Shown piece after piece: positions 51,379-62,960 of a DNA stretch of 64,000 bases (positions within the stretch are counted from its first letter, which is position 1; each line of letters starts with the position of its first letter). The notes beneath the pieces are model-generated. The model was not told the origin of the DNA, did not search any database, and saw only the letters and a list, made by a program, of their open reading frames with translations. The stretch is from Tetrahymena elliotti 4EA. Its lineage: Eukaryota > Ciliophora > Oligohymenophorea > Hymenostomatida > Tetrahymenidae. A program made the translations under genes and the position numbers. The DNA lies in NCBI GenBank assembly GCA_000231825.2, contig JH720305.1:1377557-1441556 (forward strand), given 5' to 3'.

Positions 51379-52329
51379 CTTTTCTCCTATAAAGTTACAT
51401 TGAAATCTTACATTAAAATTAACTATTTAAGTAATCTTATAATAAACTAAAAATAAATTTGATAAATATTGGAGTTTTACAAAAAATTTATGAATTTTAA
51501 AGCATGTTTCTTATTTATATTCCCTCTGTTACTTTATATTAAAGTTTTAATATAATCTTTGATAGTGTTTTTCATTAAATAATTATTTTTTGGTTTTGAT
51601 AAAAGATAAAAGCTGGTTTTATCATAATTAATTCAAATTTTTCAGCTCAAATTTAAATTTAAAAATATCATAACTTTTTAATTAATTTTTAGAACTCATT
51701 TTTTTGAGAAACCAAAAAAGTTTTTAAATTAGCTTAACCTATTAAAATAAAATAAAAATACATTAAAATTTTAGAATAAAGACTCTCGCTGTTAATATTT
51801 AATTTAATTTCAATAAAAATTTAAAATTAATTATTAAAATATTAAAGAGTACAATTTTTGAGGAATCAAAAAGCTTAAAAAAAGATTTAAAATTACATAT
51901 TTAATGAATTTATTCAAATTAAATTATTTAAAATTGATGATTATAGTTTTTTATTTGAGAAGAACAATTATCTTTATTTAGCAAAAAATTTAATTTTAAG
52001 AAAATTTGAAAAATAATCAATTATTAAAATGATTAAGTTCATTAAGTTCGGAGCAATTATTTTATCATATAATATTTATCAATTTTTAATGGTTTTAATG
52101 ATAAATTTATTTTAATATTCATCATTTGATTTGAGAATAATTATTCTCATTAAATTGAATATAGATTAATTTTAAGAAATGTTTAAAAATAATTAAGTTT
52201 GATTGATTATCTTATATCTATCTCTATATGTTAAAATTAATTAAAAACTTCTTATTAAGAAGTAAAAAATTAAACTTAAAAACTTTTAATACATCAATTA
52301 ATTTTTTGAGAAATCAACAGTTTTCAAAA
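51379..52329. other. Intergenic, no gene seen
   Basis: About 950 bp, AT-rich. I looked for further leucine-rich repeat exons upstream of the next gene and found none. Confidence 0.5.
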
Positions 52330-53789
52330 ATGATTTTTAACAACTTAAATTAGGTTTAATTTTAAAATTTAATTTAAGAAATATGTTTAGATTTTTTTTA
52401 AAATAAAAATAGTTTCTTTGTTCTTCATTAGAGAGTCATTAATCACTTTAACTTGCATTTAGGTAAATATAAAGAAATTTCAAAAATTGATAAATTATTA
52501 ATTAAAATAATAAAGTCGGGAATAGTTAACAGACGATAATGTATCTACTTTATGTGAAGGAATAGCAAAAGCTGTTAACTTAAAATATCTTATTGTTAAC
52601 TTCAAGTAATTAACAATCTCATTATTTTATTATCTTAATTGTCTTTAACAACTTACCAATATTTACAAATAAAAAAAAAGAACTGTTGTAATCAGTCCTA
52701 AAATCTTAGAAAGCATAATAGCTTCTATAAAATAATGTGAAAGTCTTAAGGGTCTTACACTTAATTTAAAGTAAAAACTTCTTTAAAAAAAATTATTTGA
52801 TTAGATTTACTAATACCCATTAATAGAAATAAAAAAATAGGTGATTATGGAATGTCTATTTTATTTCAAGCTCTTAAGAATTGTTCACACATTTTATCTT
52901 TTAGAATTTAAGTAAGGTAAATAAACCACTTCTTATAATTCTATGATTAAAATTCATTTAAACTCTCTCTTTTAGTAAAATTAAAAATATTTGAGCTAAA
53001 AATATTGTTAACTTAAAAAAATGCTAACTAGTTTTATATTATTTTTTGAAAAAATTAATATCTCATTTATATTAAATTTAATAAAACTCTAAAAAAGCTG
53101 GAATTCTATCAGTGATGAGGGAATACATTAATTCAGTCTTTAATTGAAAGATTTTATATAGATTTAACAATTAAAACTGGATTTAAGGTAAATAATTAAT
53201 ATTTTTTTCCTCAATTTTTAATCAATTTAAAATTAAAGTTACAACCAAATTACAAATTCTGGAATAATATATCTAAGCGATACTTTGAAGTGTTATAAAA
53301 ATATGACAAAACTTGTTCTTAAATTAGGGTAATCATTTAAACTCAAACTTATAATATAAAAATTTAAAATTAAAAATTTTGTTATAATATGAAAGCAATA
53401 ACTTTGGAGAAGAAAAATATGATTAAGAAATTATATATCTGGCAAATACACTTTCATTATGTTAAAGCATTAGAATCTTAAAACTTTAAATTTCGTAATC
53501 TTTCAAAATAAAAAAAATTAAATTTTAGATAATAAATTTAAATAATTTGAAGATAAAATATGATCACACACTAAGGTTTATAAGAATTTGGTAGCCATAT
53601 TAGAAGATTCAATCAAGTTATTGTGTTAGAAATCATTATCTAGTAAATTTTAGTGAGTTATTCTCTTGTAATTAATAAAATTATTTTTTGTAAATAAGGT
53701 TGTAATCATAAAATGAACATAATAAATTAAGATTCTAGTAAAAAATAATGAAGACCTTAAGATTAGTAACTTTAAAATTTGAATATTGA
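52330..53789 (+). CDS. Leucine-rich repeat protein, one repeat per 90-nt exon
   Basis: Ten exons: 52330-52353, 52413-52462, 52516-52605, 52681-52770, 52827-52916, 53098-53187, 53239-53328, 53396-53494, 53553-53642, 53699-53789; 267 residues. Six internal exons are exactly 90 nt, one is 99 nt, and every intron after the second exon splits the codon after base 2. Each exon encodes one ~30-residue repeat of the pattern xNxIxxxGxxxLxxxLxxxxxLxxLxLxL. Examples are NSISDEGIHQFSLQL, NQITNSGIIYLSDTL, KKIGDYGMSILFQALKNC and NMITHQGLQEFGSHI. This is the ribonuclease-inhibitor-like spacing, so a curved protein-binding solenoid is expected. No kinase, F-box or membrane part is visible. Because introns lack TGA over a long span, the region also reads as one ~295-codon ORF, which is misleading. 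Confidence 0.85.
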
Positions 53790-54652
53790 GAAGTTAAACT
53801 TTGGAAAAAAAAATTAATTACTACATGGGTAGAGTTAAATAAAGGCTTATAACTTTTACAATAAATAGATAAAAAATTCTTATTACAAAATAAACAAAAA
53901 TGATGATAAGAATTTCATGAAAGTTGTAAGAAAAAACATGTTTATATAAATGAAAAATGTTTAATTAATATATAATTTGATAGCTTGTTTTGATATCTAT
54001 ATAAATAAAACCTGAACTTTTTTATTAAATTTATTATTTTATGTTTTTTGTTTTTGTTAAAATATGAATAATCAAATATATTTTAAATATAGATCACAGT
54101 TAATCACAGTTAAATTTTCTTTTAATTTGATTAAGTTTGAAGATATGTAAGCTAACTTTTAAAACTAATTAATTTATATTGATTTGACATACTTTAATTA
54201 TTTACTTTTTTACAATACACTCTTGTTAAATTTATTAAATTTGTATTTTTGTCATTTTTAAATAAAATTATTATTTTTCAGAAACTTTTAGTTAATTCTA
54301 AAATTAGGTAATAAATTCCCTATATTATTTTTTTTAAACAAATAATTAAATGATTAATTTTGTAATCAATAACTTGAAGAAATATCAATGTCTTTTCAAG
54401 AATTAAATAAATTTAATATGTTAAATTTAATTGAAATATAGTAAAACTGAATTTCTTTATAATTTCATTTGAAACCATTAAATTAAATAGTGAGAGATGT
54501 AGAGCAACTTATTTTTATAATTTTGAAATGATTTGTTATTTTTAATAGTTTTTACTATTATTTTGATAAAATTTATTATAAAGATGCTGAAATAATATTT
54601 TAAAGGTATTATACACTTAATTACTCATATATATTTTTAAAATATTTTTAGA
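53790..54652. other. Intergenic between convergent genes
   Basis: About 860 bp of AT-rich spacer. No feature seen. Confidence 0.5.
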
Positions 54653-55940
54653 TCACCACCAGGTTGAAGTATTGAAGTATCCAGTACGAGGATTAACAAC
54701 GGTGGACATAATGGTTGCAATATTAAGAGTAGGATATTTCATCATAATATCTTCCATTAAGATAGTTTCATCAATATTTCCATTTAATTTTTCAAGTCTA
54801 TCTTGAGCAGGGATTCTTCTTCTGTCGTACCAAGGATCAGGGATATCTCTGTCATAGTTAGTTTAAACTAAGAATGAAGTAGTTTCGTTTAATTAGTAGA
54901 ATCCATGGATTGAGTCATAGTTTCTTTCAATAACGATACCATCATTAACTCCAGGACCACTGATCATGTAGTAAATAGGGCAGGCAATAGCAGTGTTGTT
55001 TAATTTTTTAACAGCATCTAATTTTTAATTATATTTCAATTAGATTAAAATATATTCATTAATATTTATTTACCTTCAAATGAATTTTCGGTTTCTAAGG
55101 TTTCCTTAATGAGCCAGACTGAGGGGAAGTTACCCTTAGCAATAGCTTAAAGATTAGTCAATAAAGACTTGGAATTTCTGGTAGTTTGAGTTAATCCGAA
55201 TTTTCCAGGTTTAACTCCAGAGTGGAAGAAAATAGCACCAGCAAGACCGTCAACGCTGAAAATATGTTGTTAATTTCTATAATAATCGATGGTCATTGTA
55301 AGGTTGGCGAAATATCTATATTTTTTAAACACAATATTAATTAATTTTGAATTAAAATATTTTAATGAATTCAAAGCTTTTCAGTAAAAAATAATAACTA
55401 ACAAAAGATTTTAAAATTATTATGTCTACTTGTGAGATAAATAATCAAAATATAGTCTTCTTGCTTGTAAATAGCTTTTTATTTCTAATTATATTACCTG
55501 AAGAATTCAAAGTCTAAGTTTCTTCCATGATAAACTGTACCGTTGTTGTTTCTAGCAACGACACCAGTGCAAGCCTTCCAAGAAGCAAGTTCATACATGA
55601 AATTTAAAGTGAACAAAGTATTGAAGGGAAGATCAGTCAATTCAGCGATAGCTTCAATTTGCTTGACATACTTTTGATATTTAAAGATAGTCTTACCATA
55701 GAGACCAACAGTGTTGAAAATCCACTTAGGGATAGGAAGTAAATGTTCAAACTCAGCAATAAATATAGAGAGAGGTTCTTAGAAATCTTTCATAATAGGA
55801 GCCCACTAAACCTTAGGAGGAGCGTCAATGTCAACCTAATATCTAGGAGGATTTTTGAAGTGGATTGGTCCTGGGTGAGGAATCATAATTGCTGAGCTTA
55901 AGCCCAAAAGTAAACCCAATAATAAGAGAGTTAATTTCAT
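54653..55940 (-). CDS. Acid ceramidase / NAAA-type amidase
   Basis: Ntn-hydrolase of the acid ceramidase and N-acylethanolamine acid amidase family, which cleaves fatty-acyl amides in lysosomes. Exons 55940-55498, 55315-55074 and 55017-54653 give 349 residues, the usual family length. A signal peptide (MKLTLLLLGLLLGLSSA) opens the protein. The autocatalytic site is clear: KACTGVVARN, where Cys124 would be the new N-terminal nucleophile after self-cleavage, followed by YHGRNLDF with Arg140 and Asp143 at the expected positions. Further conserved blocks are FSVDGLAGAIFFHSG, GNFPSVWLI and YYMISGPGVNDGIVIERN. Codon use is richer in C-ending codons than its neighbours, which suggests high expression. 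Ceramide versus N-acylethanolamine preference cannot be read from sequence. Confidence 0.93.
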
Positions 55941-57039
55941 TTTAAATATGAGAATATTGTTTGTTTTCTTTTTATTTGTTTCAAATATTAATTAATTATT
56001 GTACTAATTTCCTTAAGAAGATTTTAAATGATAGTTCCTAATTTAGAAAAAATTCACCTTTTTTTTTTGTTAAAGAAACCAATAAATAAATAGTAAAAGA
56101 ATTGAGTCAATCCAGAAATGATTTGTAATCGTATTATACAAAAGGTTTCAATCTGAAATTTCTTTAATCTAAATGTATTTTCTGATTTTCATTAATATAA
56201 AATTAAAAATATGTAAGCTCCATAGACTTATTTCTAATAATCTAAATTATAAATGATGTTCAAAATCTTATCTCTAATTTTAATTACATGATTTCATAAA
56301 TGCTCTCAAAGTTGTAAATGACGTTACTTTTATCACATAAAAGACTGCCTTACTCATACCTACTCACTCAAATTCTTACCATATTATCCTAACTTAGATG
56401 AATAAAAATCAATAAAATATTCCATGATTGTAACATTATTTTTCTTACAATCTACAATTAACATTAAATGTTAAAATATTTATTCTATTTTAACAAACCT
56501 TTAGTTTTTTTTAAATATTTTTTTTTATTTATTCTACAGAAAAAGTTATTACATTTATTTAATTTTAATTATTTATTAAAATAATCTTTAATTGTATGAA
56601 CTTGTCATATCTTATATTATATCCACATGAATCTATTATTAAGAAGGCAAATTGAACATTTTCACTAAATTTCCACAATTCTTAATTCAAAAATCCCAAT
56701 TAAGAATAAATTGATAAGGAATTTAGAGAAATTTGATCTATTTTAAATATTATTTTTTACTCTTTGTATCTTGTATCTAGAAATACTTTATTTCAATCAT
56801 AATTGTAAATAAACTAATCCTGATTTTTTAAAAAATTAAATTTGTTTTATTAACCTAAAAATTTTCTTTTTTATGAACAAAAATAAATATTTTAATCTTC
56901 GATTATTCAATTTTTCAAATAGATTTTTAAAAATTGTGCATTTTTTTCAATATTGATTTAATTCATTGTATTTTTATGCTTCGTGATTCAACTCTTAAAT
57001 TATTTTTACCATCAAAATTAATATCTAGAAAAGGAGTAT
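55941..57039. other. Intergenic between divergent genes
   Basis: About 1.1 kb, promoter region of the amidase gene and of the next plus-strand gene. No feature seen. Confidence 0.5.
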
Positions 57040-58377
57040 ATGAAACCAGAAAGAGAAGCAGATTAGAAAAATAATAGTTAGTTAAGTATAAATATTAAGA
57101 ATGATTATGATAATTAGTTAGAAGATTTATCAAATAATCAACTGGGCTTGAAAGAAAAATAGCTCAAAATTGTATAAATAAATTGTCCACCACCACTTCT
57201 AAATACTTTTTATATTCATGGAGATATTGTAGTTTGCTTAAAGCAACTTTCATGTTTAAATGTTTGTAGGAAATTCCATCATAATAATATATATAGAGTA
57301 GTTAATAATATTCGTATTTGGAGACCATAGAACTTTTAAAATTAACAACAGATATTTATTTAGCCTTTAATAGAAGCAAGTATTGAGAAACCATTATCAA
57401 GCTTTCAAGATTACAAAGGATTAGCAGAAAGTCTAATTTTACATGGCTAAAACGAATAAGAGTATCTATTTGGCTAAACTTTAATGGATTGGTACAATTA
57501 AGGATAAAAACTAATTTAATTTGTTAAGTATTATTATAATTTGCTAAGAGAGTAAAAGCTTCTTGATGAATATATAGAATAAGAACATTTATACAAAAAT
57601 GAACTTTTATAGTTAATATTTTAAATTTTGGAGTAACAGAGTTGCAAATAAGAATTTTTTTAGTATAATATTATCGAATTCAATAAAAAGACATGCTAAT
57701 ATGAAACTACGAGAATAGGGATATCAAAAGGTCTATCCTGCTTACTGGGTGCTGATGAATAATCTTCATAATAAATTATAATAAGAAATGGGGCTTTTGA
57801 GTTTTTAGATAACTCTACTAATCTAAAAATATTAAGATAGTAATTAATGTGGTCCTCTAATATGAAGTAAAATAATATAGAGTTTTAGAGGTTTAATAAT
57901 TAAAATATTGATTGTTTTATTGAAGATAAAGCTAATTTATTTACCTTAGATGATTATCAAATACCTTGTAGATTAATATTCTAAAGAATACCTATTCAGC
58001 ATGATTTACTAAAGAAATACCCATTTATTTTTGACTTACAATAAAGCCTATTTAACACTCTAAGGTATTTTCCCTATCCGGATTTAGTAAATTTAGAAAT
58101 AAAAACTATAGAAATAGAACCATAAGCTATCAATTCTTTGTTATAATAGAGGTATTAACAAATAAATACATAAGGGGATTTTGATATTGAATACTTAAAA
58201 GATCAGTTAGAATATTCTGTGAGGAGTATGGATTTTATTGAAAAATTTTATGACCACAAACTTTTAACAAAAAAGAAAAGATTTCGTAGAAAGAAAGGAC
58301 ATGTAAATGATTGGGATTATCTTAAACACAAATATATTGAATATAAAAAATCATAATCCAAATTAAAAAATTTGTGA
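57040..58377 (+). CDS. Unknown soluble protein, 445 residues
   Basis: Single exon from MKPEREADQKNN to TGA. No signal peptide or membrane helix. After a polar ~40-residue start comes CPPPLLNTFYIHGDIVVCL and a Cys/His cluster (CLNVCRKFHHNN). The middle is helical (LMDWYNQGQKLIQFVKYYYNLL). A block with IGISKGLSCLLGADEQ and GAFEFLDNSTNLK resembles the turn-rich part of a PAS-like fold, but this is weak. The C-terminus is strongly basic (TKKKRFRRKKGH), perhaps a nuclear signal or nucleic-acid contact. The frame is rich in TAA/TAG Gln codons throughout. I do not recognise the family. Confidence 0.75.
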
Positions 58378-58895
58378 AAAAAAAAGTAATTAATTTTAGG
58401 TGAGTATGAAATCATTAAAAAATACATTTATTTTAAGAATACTAATCTTATAATTTATTACCACATTTTCATATAAACTTTCATTCAAAATAATTTAAAT
58501 CAAACCAATTTACATATTTCTTAAATTATATTTTAATTTCTCAAAATAGATAACTAAGATTTAAATAAAAAATAATTTCTAAACAGTTTCATTAAAATAA
58601 ATTCTTCTTTTATCTTTGAAGCAAATAAAAAAAATGTTTTTTTTTATTCACTGAAAAGACTACTTTCTTCTATTTTAAAAAGAGTGATTGAATTAAATTA
58701 CAAAGTTTTATTTTTCATATCCCAGAAAAGTTTAAGTTTTTCAAAAAATTAAAATAGGAAAAATAAGGAAAAAGTTTTAATATGAATTTATACTAATTTT
58801 AAAAATAAAATTTAATATATCATTAACTTATGCTATTTTAGGATATTTGTGTAAGATGTTTTTTTCTTTTTAACATAAGTCTAAATATTTGTTTA
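58378..58895. other. Intergenic between convergent genes
   Basis: About 520 bp of AT-rich sequence, no feature seen. Confidence 0.5.
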
Positions 58896-61800
58896 TCATA
58901 TATTATCTTTGTTAATTTATAAAATTGTGTTTTCTCTCAGTAAATTATTGATTACATCTGATTTTAAACTGCTCATTCGATCTGATAATTAATTATCAGA
59001 ACTTTTAGACTGAGTAGTACTCTGTTTGTAAATCTATTTAGATTACATTTTTTTATAGATTGCTTCTTAATCTTTTTATTCAATACTTATTTGTGTGGCT
59101 AAAATGTTGTTTGTTTCATCAGAATCTGATTAACTTTAATTTGATTATTAGCTTTATATCTGCTTTAGGGAATTTTATTTTAGGTTAGATTCAGTGTTTC
59201 TTAATTCATTTTTATCAAGTTCTTGAAGTGTATTTGACTTTTTTTAATAGTAATCATGCAAGTTTAAACCTCCTATACTTTGATAAGGATTCTGCCTTTT
59301 GCTTTCTAGGTTTTCTTCATTAGGAATTGTGTCAGATTAGAAGGATGTGTTTTATAAACTTAATAAATTTATTGAAGGAGTGTTTTGATGTACCTCCTTT
59401 TGATAGCCGCTATTTTATTCTGAGTTACTTATTTGCTTTAAGGACAGGAATGAAACTCTTTTATCAGTTTTTATAGTATTTTATTTTTTCTATAAAGAAC
59501 TCTGGTTTTAATATTATTGTCTATAATTTTAATTATCTTCATACTATTATTTATCTAAATTGTTTATGTGCAAAATATTCTGATTGTTATTAGGTGTTTT
59601 AACTTGTACTTATTGAATTTAATTAGAAACTTATTCTGAGTAAATTTCTTGATTGTTTGCCTTATTATTAAGAATTATCAAAGGTGGATTACTTTTTTTT
59701 TCAAGATTATTAGGATGAAATTACATAGCTTTTAAGTGCATCAATGCGTTTTTTCTATCTTAATATTATAAAGTTTTATTTTTCAAATTTACATTTAAAT
59801 CCTCGTTAAATAAATTGCTAATTTCTTCAACAGTTTTATCATAACATGAATCAAATATATCTTCAGATGTTTATTTTTATTCTTATTTAGTAAAGTGTTT
59901 TCTTTTTTAATGTGAGTTTGGTCCTTTTGGTGATTTAATGCTGACATCTTTATTTAATTTAAATTGTTGATGATTATTTTGTTGTTCAGAGTGATTCTTG
60001 CTATCTAAGCCATTAAAAAGTTAGTTTTATCTTTTATTAAGATTTTGCTCATTTTCACTTAGGCCTCTTTTTTCATCAATAATATCACTAGGAATTTTAG
60101 TTTAATTAAAGACATGTTTAATGTTTATATCTAACATCTCCAAAAGTCTGCTATCTAAAACATTTTTCTTCTTCTTTTGAGTCATGATTTTATATGAAAT
60201 ACAGGCATTTGTAGCTTTATCAATTGTATTTTTCTCTTCTTAAAGCAAATTCCATGCCTCCTAAATGTTAAATTATTCATTGATTTCATTTATATCACCA
60301 TTTTCTTTTTATAATACTACTGGTCTTGGTAAAAATTCAAATAATTCTCTTTGGTTGTGATCTAAAAGTAGCATTTTTAGTTTATCTATTTCTACTAATT
60401 TATTTAAAATATAATCAATGTCTAATCTTTGTGCAACTTTTTTCATACAATATTCGATTTAATTCTTCTTTTTATCTTTCTTATAAAGAAAATATTTTAT
60501 ATAATCAAAGAAACCTAGCTTAAGTGTATTCGTTTATTTCTATTCTATCATTTTGTCGAATTACTTCATTTCTGTGGATGTAAGTTTCTTCTAGCTTGTA
60601 CCTGATTTATCTCTTTGAATTTTATTATTTTGGGTATCATTAATAGTAATTTTGTTTTTCACACTAGCATTAATATTGGAGTTATTTAATTTTTGCTCAT
60701 TGGTTATTTCGCTTTCGCTTATTTTTATAAATGTTTTAAGCCTTGCATTGGTTAAAATCATGTCAGCTGCAAGTTAAGTATCTGCTCTTTGTAGCGTTTG
60801 TAATGAAAGACGGCTATTATCTGATTACTTTTATTGTGGTGTATTTTATTTTGAAGAGAGTTTACCTTTATCCGTTTCATTTAAATTTGATTCTTTATCA
60901 TTTTATTAACTTCCGTTTTTATTTTAACTTGAAGGGGTTTCATTTAAAATCAGTGTTTATTATTTTCTGTCTTATTTTTCTTCCTTTTGAACATAAGTTT
61001 CCTCTTTTTTTAGTTACTACTTAGTTTTAATTTATGATGGTTAAGAATAAATTGCTAAATTCACATAATTTTTTTCAGACTCACTAGGGATTATATCTTT
61101 GTCTTTGTCGCTTGATTCACTAATCTCATCCTAATTTGTATTATTAATTTATTTATCTGTTGCTAAGTTTTTAAAGAAACCTGATTTTTTTTTATTTGAT
61201 ACTCTTCTAAGACTTTACTAAGCATTAGGTCTACTTGAAATTTAGAGTAAGTTTTGGTTATTATCTTAATCTTAATTATTTTTATAATTTAATATTATTT
61301 AGTTTTCTAAAATAGGCTCACTATCTTATTGATCAGTAGTTGTTTAAATATCAACGAATCTATCAGTAGTTAGTATTTATTAATTTTACTAATTTATTTT
61401 AATATCTTCATCCATTTTATTTTAAGGCTCTATAAATAATTTAAGATTATCTTGATTACTATCTTATTCATCAGATTAAACTATTATTGTTTTAGTCTTA
61501 TTCAAGATATTTTTAAAATTCTACTTTTTCTAAAAATTATCTTCCTCTGCATTATCAATATCTTGCTCTTTTAAGTGAATCTCTTGAGTCATAACTGTTT
61601 TGCCAAAATTAATCTTTTATGGTTTTTTAGTTTGAGCTGGTAGAGTATTTGTTTTAGTGTATTCATTATTTTTTTGTTTTTAATTTTTTTTAAAAATTGT
61701 TTGCGCTATGTTGTTTTATAATTCTAAAAATACATTTTGCTTAGCCTTAATTAATGCTTTTTATTCCTAATCCTCTTTTTAGTTATTGCTTGAATCTTTA

Positions 61801-62960
61801 TTTTCTATATTTTAAAAGTAGGATTTATTATCCTATTTTTCTTCATCAATTTAGTACTTTGCTATGTTTTTGTTATTTGTAAGCCTATCAATGTCATTTT
61901 TTAGCCTATCTTCATTAGGAACATTTCTTTAAAGAGCTCCTAGGTTATTTGAATTTTAGCTATCATCATTTATGTTCTTGTTGAACTATGAAGATTAACC
62001 TAATCCATTGCTCTACTTTAAGGATTCAAACTCAGCAAAATTAAATAGTTGGCCTAATAATTTACCTCTAAGTGAAAGCTCAACTATTGGCTTGGATAAA
62101 AATCTTCCAACAACTAAGAACGAGCTTAGCAGACCTCCAATAATTGCTATCAAACCCTATACTTTTAGGTACTTTCTCGTATACTCTGTTTCTATGCTAC
62201 TAAGAGAAATTAAAAAATAAGAAGTATTAGGCTCTGCATTAGGACTATGTTAGATATTTAAAGTTTATTAATATTACAGGCATTATTACTAATAATAAGA
62301 GACTTAAACTGATCCTCTATCTGTGTTGACAGTTATTAATCCAAAAATCATTTCTAAACCAGAGTTATTTAAAAGTAACTAGCTACTTTAATAAGAGGAA
62401 ATAAAAGGGTTTTCATATAAATCAGGGCTAAACAAAAATTGCCTATAGTTTGTGGAAATTATATATGAACTAAGATTTTAGCCTTTGATTTAGATCCTTA
62501 TGTTTTAGAAGTTAGTCATTTATTCTAAATCTTCATCTGCTATAACAAATGTCATTCCATTGTTTATCCATTTTATTTATAAGGTCTACTAATTCTACGA
62601 ATTAGTTGGGATATAACTAACACTGATTTAAATTTTATTACTTTAAACAAGCTATTAGCCATTGAGCATACTTAGCGAAGTTGAATCTTGTATTGAGAAT
62701 CTCATTTCTAACTCTTTCCATTGGTCATAAATGTTAGATTCGCTATTAAAAAATGACTCTTTGTAAAACATATTTGGATTCTTTCCAACTAAAAAGTCCG
62801 AACCTAATTACCTTGAACCTAAAAATGTAGCTATTACAACACAAATTGTTAGAGTAGTACCAAATAATGTTTGATGAGTTTTTTTCTGCTTTAAGGTAAG
62901 CTCGATGTTTCTTCCAAAAACATCTGTTTTCCTCAAATATTTAATAAATTTTTTCTTCAT
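58896..62960 (-). CDS. Two-helix membrane protein with long cytosolic region, 1354 residues
   Basis: A single uninterrupted exon of 1355 codons with very many TAA/TAG Gln codons. Start MKKKFIKYLRKTDVFGRN, then helix 1 at ~30-49 (TLFGTTLTICVVIATFLGS), an extracellular or luminal domain of ~215 residues, and helix 2 at ~268-290 (LIAIIGGLLSSFLVVGRFLS). Short N-terminus, large loop and two helices are the topology of trimeric ligand-gated channels, but no channel-family motif is visible. The ~1060-residue C-terminal part is mostly Lys/Asn/Gln-rich. A conserved-looking island lies near residues 811-930 (KLGFFDYIKYFLYKKD, DIDYILNKLVEIDKLKMLL, LFEFLPRPVV, VLDSRLLEMLD), typical of a large uncharacterised ciliate membrane-protein family as I recall it. 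Function unknown. Confidence 0.82.

Noticed and set aside
52516..53393. Single ~295-codon ORF across the leucine-rich repeat gene
   Set aside because: The frame is open only because introns lack TGA; repeat spacing and phase show that exons of 90 nt are joined instead.
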